Source: Meridianimarinicoccus sp044221805 (lineage in GTDB: Bacteria; Pseudomonadota; Alphaproteobacteria; Rhodobacterales; Rhodobacteraceae). Taken from it: DNA of 20,014 nucleotides. The notes under the pieces are model-generated. The model made no database searches. It saw only the letters and a program-made list of their open reading frames with translations, and had not been told where the DNA came from. Shown here in pieces: positions 14,122 to 20,014 of the stretch (positions are counted from its first letter, which is position 1; each line of letters starts with the position of its first letter). The stretch spans positions 1 to 20,014 of the forward strand of contig JBGAOK010000066.1 in NCBI GenBank assembly GCA_044221805.1. The letters run 5' to 3'. A program made the translations under genes and the position numbers.

Positions 14122-16761
14122 ATGACGCCGATGATGGCGCAGTACCACGAGATCAAGCGCGACCATCCCGACGCGCTGCTGTTCTACCGCATGGGCGACT
14201 TCTACGAGATGTTCTTCGACGATGCCGCGGTGGCCGCGGCGGCGCTGGACATCGCGCTGACCCGGCGTGGCCTGCACGAGGGCGAGGACATCCCGATGTG
14301 CGGCGTGCCCGTCCATGCCGCGGAAGGCTATCTGCAGAACCTGACCCGCAAGGGCTTCCGCGTGGCGATCTGCGAACAGCTCGAGGATCCGGCTGAAGCC
14401 CGGAAGCGCGGCGCCAAGTCGGTGGTGAAGCGCGGCGTGGTCCGCCTGGTCACCCCCGGCACCCTGACCGAGGACAGCCTGCTGGACGCACGGCGGCACA
14501 ATTACCTGGCCGCCTGGTCCGAGATCCGGGGCGAGGGCGCGCTGGCCTGGGCCGACATCTCGACCGGCGAGATCGCCGTGGCGGCCTGCCCGATGGTGGC
14601 GCTGGGGCCGCTGCTGGCGCGGCTGGCACCCCGGGAACTGCTCTGCGTGCAGGGCAGCGAGGCGGCGCTGCGCGGGCTGGCCGGCGAGACCGGCCCGGCG
14701 CTCTGCGCGCTTGGCCCGGCCAGTTTCGACAGCACCGCCGGCGCCGGACGGCTGGGGGCGCTTTACAAGGTGGCGACGCCCGATGCCTTCGGCAGCTTCA
14801 CCCGGCCCGAGATCTCGGCGCTCGGCGCGCTGATCGACTATCTGGACATCACCCAGAAGGGCAATCTGCCGCTGCTGCGCCCGCCGGTGCGCGAGACGGC
14901 GCAGGGCGCGATGCTGATCGATGCCGCCACCCGGCGGAACCTCGAGATCGCCCAGGCGCTCACCGGCGGGCGCGAGGGCTCGCTGGTCGCCGCGATCGAC
15001 CGGACGGTGACGGCGGCCGGGGCACGACTGCTAGACCGCCGGCTGGCCGCCCCCTCGCGCGATCTGGCCGAGATCCGCGACCGCCACGATGCCGTCGAGG
15101 CGCTGGTCGAGGATGCCGCGCTGCGCGACGACCTGCGCGCCGCCCTGAAGCGCGTTCCCGACATGGACCGGGCGATGGGACGGCTCGCGCTGGACCGCGG
15201 CGGGCCGCGGGATCTGGCCGCGCTGCGCGACGGGCTGGCCCAGGCGGCGCAGATCGCCCGGCGGCTGCAGGGCTGCGACCTGCCCCGGCGGCTGGCGGAT
15301 GCGGGGCGCGACCTGCAGGGGCACGAGACCCTGCAGGGCCTCTTGGACCGGGCGCTGGTGGCCGAGCCGCCGCTCCTGTCCCGGGACGGCGGCTTCGTCG
15401 CCGAAGGCCATGACGCCGAACTGGACGAGGCCCGGATGCTGCGCGACGAGGGGCGCGGCGTGATCGCCGGCATGCAGGGCGCCTATGCCAAGGCCAGCGG
15501 GATCGCCACGCTGAAGATCCGCCACAACAACGTGCTGGGCTATTTCATCGAGACCACCGCGACCCATGCCGAGCGGATGCTCGCCCCGCCGCTGAGCGAG
15601 ACCTTCATCCACCGCCAGACCACGGCGAACGCGGTGCGCTTCACCACGCTGGACCTGTCCGAACTGGAGCGGAAGATCCTCAACGCCGGCAACCGCGCTA
15701 TCGAGATCGAGAAGCGCATCTTCGCGGAGCTGGCTGCCGCCTGCGTCGACCGCGCCGCCGCCCTGGCCGCCGCCGCCCGGGCGCTGGCCGAGATCGACCT
15801 TGCCGCCGGCTTCGCCGCGCTCGCCGCCGAGGCCGACTGGTGCCGCCCGAAGGTCGACGACAGCCGCGCCTTCGAGATCCGCGCCGGCCGCCATCCGGTG
15901 GTCGAGGCTGCCTTGGCGCGCAGCTCGGGCGGCCGCTTCATCGCCAATGACTGCAGCCTCAATGCAACGGCCGGCGCCGCGATCTGCCTGCTCACCGGAC
16001 CGAACATGGCCGGCAAGTCGACCTGGCTGCGGCAGAACGCGCTGATCGCGCTGCTGGCCCAGTCCGGCGCCTTCGTGCCGGCGGAGGCCGCCCATGTGGG
16101 TCTGGTCAGCCAGCTGTTCAGCCGGGTCGGCGCCGCCGACGATCTGGCGCGCGGCCGGTCCACCTTCATGGTCGAGATGGTCGAGACCGCCGCGATCCTG
16201 AACCAGGCCGACGCGCGCGCGCTGGTGATCCTGGACGAGATCGGCCGCGGCACCGCGACCTATGACGGGCTGTCGATCGCCTGGGCGACGCTCGAGCACC
16301 TGCACGACGTGAACCGCTGCCGGGCACTGTTCGCCACCCATTACCACGAGCTGACCCAGCTGGCCGACCGCCTGCCCGACGCGGCCAACGCCACCGTCGC
16401 GGTGAAGGAATGGCAGGGCGAGGTGATCTTCCTGCACGAGGTCCGCCCCGGCGCCGCCGACCGGTCCTATGGCGTGCAGGTGGCGAAGCTGGCCGGCCTG
16501 CCGGAAACCGTGGTGGCGCGGGCCCGCAGCGTGCTGGAAATCCTCGAGCGATCCGACCGCGAAGGCGCCGGGCGCCGCCCGGTGATCGACGACCTGCCGC
16601 TGTTCGCCCGCGCCCCGGCCCCGCCGCAGCCCGCGGCGAAGGCGGACCCGCTGGGCGCGCGGATCGATGCGGTGCAGCCCGACCGGCTCACCCCGATCGA
16701 GGCGCTGCAGCTGCTCTATGAATTGAAGGCCCTGCGCGGGGCGCCAAAGGGTATCGGCTGA
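14122..16761 (+). CDS. mutS: DNA mismatch repair protein MutS
   Basis: Recognises mispairs and small loops and, with MutL, starts mismatch repair. The 879-residue protein is full length. The mismatch-binding domain I carries the Phe-x-Glu motif, F27-Y-E29 in MGDFYEMFF. The connector, lever and clamp domains follow. The ATPase domain has Walker A GPNMAGKST (G626-K632), the signature region DDLARGRSTFMVEM, Walker B LVILDEIGRGT, and the ATHYHELTQL His-loop. The C-terminal region ends LTPIEALQLLYELK, the short helix typical of MutS. The chosen ATG (MTPMMAQYHEIK) follows GGGGA about nine bases upstream; the methionine codons at positions 4 and 5 are alternatives. It diverges from maeB and converges with grpE. 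No break or missing residue is seen. Confidence 0.97.
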   Translation: MTPMMAQYHEIKRDHPDALLFYRMGDFYEMFFDDAAVAAAALDIALTRRGLHEGEDIPMCGVPVHAAEGYLQNLTRKGFRVAICEQLEDPAEARKRGAKSVVKRGVVRLVTPGTLTEDSLLDARRHNYLAAWSEIRGEGALAWADISTGEIAVAACPMVALGPLLARLAPRELLCVQGSEAALRGLAGETGPALCALGPASFDSTAGAGRLGALYKVATPDAFGSFTRPEISALGALIDYLDITQKGNLPLLRPPVRETAQGAMLIDAATRRNLEIAQALTGGREGSLVAAIDRTVTAAGARLLDRRLAAPSRDLAEIRDRHDAVEALVEDAALRDDLRAALKRVPDMDRAMGRLALDRGGPRDLAALRDGLAQAAQIARRLQGCDLPRRLADAGRDLQGHETLQGLLDRALVAEPPLLSRDGGFVAEGHDAELDEARMLRDEGRGVIAGMQGAYAKASGIATLKIRHNNVLGYFIETTATHAERMLAPPLSETFIHRQTTANAVRFTTLDLSELERKILNAGNRAIEIEKRIFAELAAACVDRAAALAAAARALAEIDLAAGFAALAAEADWCRPKVDDSRAFEIRAGRHPVVEAALARSSGGRFIANDCSLNATAGAAICLLTGPNMAGKSTWLRQNALIALLAQSGAFVPAEAAHVGLVSQLFSRVGAADDLARGRSTFMVEMVETAAILNQADARALVILDEIGRGTATYDGLSIAWATLEHLHDVNRCRALFATHYHELTQLADRLPDAANATVAVKEWQGEVIFLHEVRPGAADRSYGVQVAKLAGLPETVVARARSVLEILERSDREGAGRRPVIDDLPLFARAPAPPQPAAKADPLGARIDAVQPDRLTPIEALQLLYELKALRGAPKGIG

Positions 16762-16780
16762 ACTGGGCGGCGGACCCGTC

Positions 16781-16829
16781 CCCGCGACCGCGGGATGGGG
16801 AACTCGCGCCGCGCGCCGGATGGCGCGCG
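16781..16829. terminator. Two hairpins between convergent mutS and grpE
   Basis: In the 95-base gap, CCCGC (16781-16785) pairs with GCGGG (16790-16794) around GACC. CGCGCGCC (16810-16817) then pairs with GGCGCGCG (16822-16829) around a four-base loop. Neither has a T-run. Their placement between converging genes suggests shared transcription ends. Confidence 0.4.
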
Positions 16830-16856
16830 TCAATCTGGAAACCTTGTCCGGAACCC

Positions 16857-17450
16857 CTACCGGCCCGGCATCGACGACACGCCGACCTGCGCCGGGCGCA
16901 GCAGCCGGTCGTGCAGCTGGAACCCCTCGGCCATCACCTCGATGATGTCGCCGGCGCGGGTGCCGGGCACCGGGGCCTCGAACGACGCCTGATGCAGCTG
17001 CGGGTCGAAGCGCGCCGCGCTCCGGCACGATCCGCTTGATGCCGTGCTTGGTGAAGATGTTCACCAGCTCGCGCAGGGTCAGCTCGACCCTCCAGCAGCG
17101 CCTTGTTCGCCTCGCGGCCTTCCGCCGGAACCGAGGCCAGGGCGCGGGACAGGCTGTCATAGACCGGCAGCAGGTCGCGCGCCAGTCGCGAGCCGCCGAA
17201 CTGCTCGGCCTCGCGCCGGTCGCGATCGCCGCGCTTGCGGATATTCTCGGCTTCGGCCAGGGCGCGCATGTAGCGCTCCTTCATCGTCCGTCTCGGCGCG
17301 CGCGGCGTCCAGTTCGGCCAGGATCGCGCCCTCGACCCCGGCATCCAGCGCCTCGTCCGCCAGCGCATCCAGATCGACCGGGGCCTCGTCCCCCACGGTG
17401 GTCGGGATCTCGTCCAGCCCGCCGATGTCCTTCTTCTTCGGATCCGCCAT
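16857..17450 (-). pseudogene. grpE: Nucleotide exchange factor GrpE, reading frame broken three times
   Basis: GrpE releases ADP from DnaK in the DnaK-DnaJ cycle and is usually essential. The coding sequence is complete end to end but spread over three frames. MADPKKKDIGGLDEIPTTV opens at 17450. Near 17285 the frame moves to MKERYMRALAEAENIRKRGD...NKALLEG, near 17089 to VELTLRELVNIFTKHGIKRIVPE, and between 17020 and 17010 to RFDPQLHQASFEAPVPGTRA...VSSMPGR plus stop. Every break is a one-base gain or two-base loss, so the last piece is back in the first frame. Read literally, translation stops at 17157 after about 98 residues. Repaired, the protein would be about 196-199 residues, normal for GrpE. 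The start has AAGGAG five bases upstream and lies directly after the hrcA stop. All pieces look well conserved, so sequencing or assembly error is the likeliest cause; recent true decay is the alternative. Confidence 0.88.
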
Positions 17451-17461
17451 GGTCACTCCTT

Positions 17462-18525
17462 CTAGCTCCGGTCGGAGATCAGCTTGCCAACCAGCTGCGC
17501 GGTATAGTCGACGATCGGCACGATCCGGCCATAATTCAGCCGGGTCGGGCCGATGACTCCCACCGCACCGACAATCTTTCGGTCCGCGTTCATATAGGGA
17601 CTGACCACCAGAGAGGAACCGGAAAGTGAGAAAAGCTTGTTCTCGGAGCCGATGAAAATCCGCACCCCCTCGCCGCCCTCGGCCAGATCGAGGAACTCGG
17701 CGATGTCGCGCTTGCGTTCCAGGTCGTCGAACAGCACGCGGATCCGGTCCAGATCCTCCTGGGTCTGGCTGTCGAGCAGGTTGGACCGGCCGCGCACGAT
17801 CAGTCGCCCGGTGTCGTCGCCGCCATCGTCCCAGACCGCAAGGCCGCTTTCCACCAGTGCCCGGGCCAGCCCGTCGATCTCCTGCCGGCGTCGCGCGATC
17901 TCCACATCGATGCCGCGGCGCAACTCGCTCAGCGGGTCCGGCCTTCGGCCAGCGCGTTCAGGAAATTCGCCGCCTCGCGCATCGAGGACGGCGTCTGCCC
18001 CGGCGGCGGCGTGAACAGGCGATTCTCCACCTGACCGTCGCTGAACACCAGAACCACCAGCGCCCGATCGGCCGAAAGGCTGACGAACTCGATATGCCGG
18101 ATCGGCGCCTCGTGCTTCGGGGTCAGCACCAGACTGGCGGAATGGGTCACGCCCGACAGCGCCGCGCCGATCCGGTCCAGCATGCCGCCCACATCGGCGG
18201 CGTTGTCCCCCAGCGTCGCGTCGATCCGCTCGCGGTCCTGCAAGGTCATCTGGTCGACCTCGAGAAAACCGTCCACGAAGATCCGCAGTCCCTTCTCGGT
18301 GGGAATCCGCCCGGCCGAGACATGCGGGCTGTCCAGAAGGCCCATGTATTCCAGATCCTGCATCACGTTGCGGATCGTCGCCGCGCTGACCTTCTCGCTC
18401 ATGGTCCGGGTCAGGGTGCGCGAGCCGACCGGATCGCCGCTGCCCAGATAGGCCTCGACCACCCGGCGGAACACCTCGCGGGACCGCTCGTTCAGATCGT
18501 CCAGGCTGGTTGTCTGGCCCTTCAT
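17462..18525 (-). pseudogene. hrcA: Heat-inducible transcription repressor HrcA, one frameshift
   Basis: HrcA represses heat-shock genes, classically groESL, by binding CIRCE operators. The N-terminal part (MKGQTTSLDDLNERSREVFR) has the winged-helix region (VGSRTLTRTMSEKVSAATIRNVM as adjoining motifs) and YMGLLDSPHVSAGRIPTEKG, the HrcA hallmark. That frame ends at a TGA at 17931-17929 after NFLNALAEGRTR. The rest continues in another frame as LSELRRGIDVEIARRRQEIDG through to TAQLVGKLISDRS and a stop at 17462. The total span, 1064 bases, is one short of (or two over) a whole number of codons; the repaired length of about 353-354 residues is normal. The ATG at 18525 has GGAGG about five bases upstream. 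It is followed at once by grpE, whose ribosome binding site abuts the hrcA stop, so the two are co-transcribed. Confidence 0.9.
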
Positions 18526-18590
18526 CCGTTCCTCCCGGCCCGCCCCCCGGCGGAGCGAACCTGTCGGGGTTGGTGCGCTGTGCCGCGAAG

Positions 18591-18621
18591 CGAAGATAAG
18601 GGACCGGCATCCCAAGGCAAG
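18591..18621 (-). promoter_or_regulatory. RpoH (sigma-32) heat-shock promoter of hrcA-grpE
   Basis: On the minus strand CTTG (18621-18618), 17 bases, then CTTATCTTCG (18600-18591) fits the alphaproteobacterial heat-shock promoter consensus CTTG-N17/18-CYTATNTNNG at every defined position. It sits 66 bases before the hrcA start. I see no CIRCE inverted repeat (TTAGCACTC-N9-GAGTGCTAA) in the 104-base hrcA-rph gap, so the operon looks sigma-32-driven rather than autorepressed from this gap. Confidence 0.6.
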
Positions 18622-18629
18622 GACATCCC

Positions 18630-19340
18630 ATGCGACCTTCCGGCCGTCAGCTGAACGAACTCCGCCCGGTGACGATCGAAACCGGTGTCACCCGGCACGC
18701 CGAAGGCTCGTGCCTGATCCGGATGGGGGGCACGCATGTGATCTGCACCGCCACGCTGGACGAGAGGGTGCCGCCCTTCCTGAAGAACTCGGGGCTGGGC
18801 TGGGTCACCGCCGAATACGGCATGCTGCCGCGGGCCACCCACACCCGGATGCAGCGCGAGGCGAAGAAGGGTCAGAGCGGCCGCACCCAGGAAATCCAGC
18901 GGCTTATCGGTCGCAGCCTGCGCGCCGGGCTGGACCGGGTGGCGCTTGGCGAACGCCAGTTCACCATCGACTGCGATGTGATCCAGGCCGATGGCGGCAC
19001 CCGCTGCGCCTCGATCACCGGCGGCTGGGTGGCCCTGAAACTGGCGGTCAACCGGCTGCGCAAGGCCGGCGACGTGCTCTCGGATCCGCTGACCGATCCG
19101 GTCGCCGCGGTCAGCTGCGGCATCTACGCCGGCCAGCCGCTTCTGGACCTTGATTATGCCGAAGACAGCGAGGCCGGGGTCGACGGCAACTTCATCATGG
19201 CCGCTTCGGGCAAGCTGGTCGAAGTGCAGATGTCGGCCGAGGGCGCCACCTTCAACCGCGGCCAGATGGACGCGCTGCTGGATCTGGCCCAGGTCGGGGT
19301 CGCGGAACTGGTCGCGGCACAGCGGGCAGCGGTGGCATGA
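18630..19340 (+). CDS. rph: Ribonuclease PH
   Basis: Phosphate-dependent 3'-5' exoribonuclease that trims tRNA 3' ends and takes part in rRNA turnover; a hexamer in the cytoplasm. The 236-residue product matches the family length (about 238). It begins MRPSGRQLNELRPVTIETG, followed by HAEGSCLIRMGGTHVICTATLDE, PRATHTRMQREAKKGQSGRTQEIQRLIGRSLRA (as adjoining motifs; the arginines line the substrate tunnel), the DCDVIQADGGTRCASITG block and DLDYAEDSEAGVDGN. The start has AAGGA about seven bases upstream. It diverges from hrcA and overlaps rdgB by four bases (ATGA), so rph-rdgB-hemW is a translationally coupled operon, a common alphaproteobacterial order. No E. coli K-12-type frameshift is present. 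Confidence 0.97.
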   Translation: MRPSGRQLNELRPVTIETGVTRHAEGSCLIRMGGTHVICTATLDERVPPFLKNSGLGWVTAEYGMLPRATHTRMQREAKKGQSGRTQEIQRLIGRSLRAGLDRVALGERQFTIDCDVIQADGGTRCASITGGWVALKLAVNRLRKAGDVLSDPLTDPVAAVSCGIYAGQPLLDLDYAEDSEAGVDGNFIMAASGKLVEVQMSAEGATFNRGQMDALLDLAQVGVAELVAAQRAAVA

Positions 19341-19960
19341 CCGGCGCGGCGGCCACGCGGCGGATCGGCGATCGGCTGGTGATCGCCTCGCACAACGCCG
19401 GCAAGATCCGCGAGATCGGCGCGCTGGTCGCCCCCTATGGCATCGCCGTCGTGTCGGCCGGCGATCTGGGTCTGGACGAACCGGCCGAAACCGAAACCAC
19501 CTTCGCCGGCAATGCCCGGATCAAGGCCCATGCCGCGGCGAAAGCCTCGGGCCTGCCCGCGCTCAGCGATGACAGCGGCATCATGGTTGATGCCCTTGGC
19601 GGCGCGCCCGGGGTCTATACCGCCGACTGGGCCGAAACCTCCGCGGGCCGCGACTATCCCATGGCCATGACCAGGGTCTGGGACATGCTGGAAGCCCAGG
19701 GCGCCCCCGAGCCGCGGGTCGCGCATTTCTGCTGCACACTCTGCGTGGCCTGGCCCGATGGCACGGACCTGCTGTTCGAGGGCCGCGTCACCGGCCAGCT
19801 GGTCTGGCCGATGCGCGGCGCGCTCGGCTTCGGCTTCGACCCGATCTTCCTGCCCGATGGCGATGCCGAGACCTTCGGCGAGATGGACCCGGCGCGCAAG
19901 CATGCGATCAGCCACCGGGCCGCCGCCTTCGCGAAGCTCAAGGCGGGGCTCCTTGACTGA
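19337..19960 (+). CDS. rdgB: RdgB/HAM1 non-canonical purine NTP pyrophosphatase
   Basis: Hydrolyses dITP, XTP and ITP to monophosphates plus pyrophosphate, keeping deaminated purines out of DNA and RNA. The 207-residue protein shows the family motifs: VIASHNAGKIREI (nucleotide binding), ETTFAGNARIKAHAAA, LSDDSGIMVDALGGAPGVY (the general-base Asp region), and near the C-terminus GFGFDPIFLP followed by MDPARKHAISHRAAAF. Its ATG overlaps the rph stop by four bases, giving translational coupling. Its 3' end overlaps the presumed TTG start of hemW by eight bases. No unusual composition or missing motif is seen. Confidence 0.96.
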   Translation: MTGAAATRRIGDRLVIASHNAGKIREIGALVAPYGIAVVSAGDLGLDEPAETETTFAGNARIKAHAAAKASGLPALSDDSGIMVDALGGAPGVYTADWAETSAGRDYPMAMTRVWDMLEAQGAPEPRVAHFCCTLCVAWPDGTDLLFEGRVTGQLVWPMRGALGFGFDPIFLPDGDAETFGEMDPARKHAISHRAAAFAKLKAGLLD

Positions 19961-20014
19961 GACCGCGGACTGGCAGGCGGCCGGCTTCGGCCTCTACCTG
20001 CATTGGCCGTTCTG
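19953..20014 (+). CDS. hemW: HemW (radical SAM heme chaperone), 3'-truncated by window edge
   Basis: Only the first 20 codons and part of the next are present. They read (start)TETADWQAAGFGLYLHWPF, and GFGLYLHWPF is the segment just before the radical-SAM CxxxCxYC motif in HemW (formerly annotated as HemN-like coproporphyrinogen oxidase). The motif itself lies outside the window. I infer a TTG start because it is the first plausible start in frame, with AAGGCGGGG upstream inside the end of rdgB. It follows rph-rdgB, the usual order in this bacterial group. HemW members are thought to insert or carry heme rather than make it. Confidence 0.72.
   Translation, partial: MTETADWQAAGFGLYLHWPF

Noticed and set aside
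11856..14396. 846-codon plus-strand open frame opposite maeB
   Set aside because: It is antisense to a complete malic enzyme and runs into mutS in the wrong frame; composition is shadow-like with no recognisable motif.
15031..17160. 709-codon minus-strand open frame across mutS and the end of grpE
   Set aside because: Only a short piece (about 17088-17020) is real, as the third segment of broken grpE; the remainder is antisense to mutS.
16857..17450. Programmed frameshifting as the explanation for grpE
   Set aside because: Three shifts at unrelated sites with no slippery heptamer or conserved signal are not how known programmed frameshifting works, and GrpE is not known to use it.
18526..18629. 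CIRCE operator upstream of hrcA
   Set aside because: Searched by eye for TTAGCACTC-N9-GAGTGCTAA on both strands; no similar inverted repeat is present.

Overview
The window is a GC-rich (roughly two thirds or more G+C), gene-dense stretch of chromosome. Gene families, gene order and protein wording point to an alphaproteobacterium, most likely Rhodobacterales (Rhodobacter/Paracoccus-like). I cannot name a species. Almost every gene is a conserved housekeeping gene. I see no transposase, phage gene, CRISPR array, toxin-antitoxin pair, tRNA or rRNA, and no gene-free stretch longer than 300 bases.

Layout. Positions 1-945 hold the 3' part of dnaJ (J-domain outside the window), followed by radC (+). 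A minus-strand block covers 1817-7284: a periplasmic MltB-type lytic transglycosylase, RNase R, DapE and a small unrecognised protein. A Tat-exported metallo-beta-lactamase-fold hydrolase (+) ends in a 25-bp convergent overlap with a DUF421 membrane protein (-) that has a C-terminal Cys4 ribbon. Then come dapD (-) and a divergent LOG-family gene (+), followed by a 199-bp highly structured convergent intergenic region. Next are DUF2853 (-), malic enzyme maeB (-) and divergent mutS (+). The right end holds hrcA-grpE (-), diverging from rph-rdgB-hemW (+). hemW is cut by the window edge.

How the genes work together. DnaJ, GrpE and HrcA are the co-chaperone and repressor part of the heat-shock response. 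A good match to the alphaproteobacterial RpoH promoter lies upstream of hrcA-grpE. RadC and MutS are DNA repair/recombination proteins. DapD and DapE are consecutive acyl-branch enzymes of diaminopimelate/lysine synthesis, encoded about 2.4 kb apart but not in one operon. RNase R and RNase PH are 3'-5' exoribonucleases, and RdgB cleans the nucleotide pool.

The main oddities are these: (1) grpE carries three reading-frame breaks, all in the same direction, and hrcA carries one, while every complete gene elsewhere in the window is intact, which points to sequence error in this segment or to very recent decay; (2) a self-contained promoter/16-codon ORF/hairpin/T-run arrangement lies antisense between the LOG gene and DUF2853; (3) a CtrA-like TTAAC pair lies upstream of radC; (4) a zinc-ribbon-like tail is attached to a DUF421 protein. 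I found no convincing new multi-gene system.
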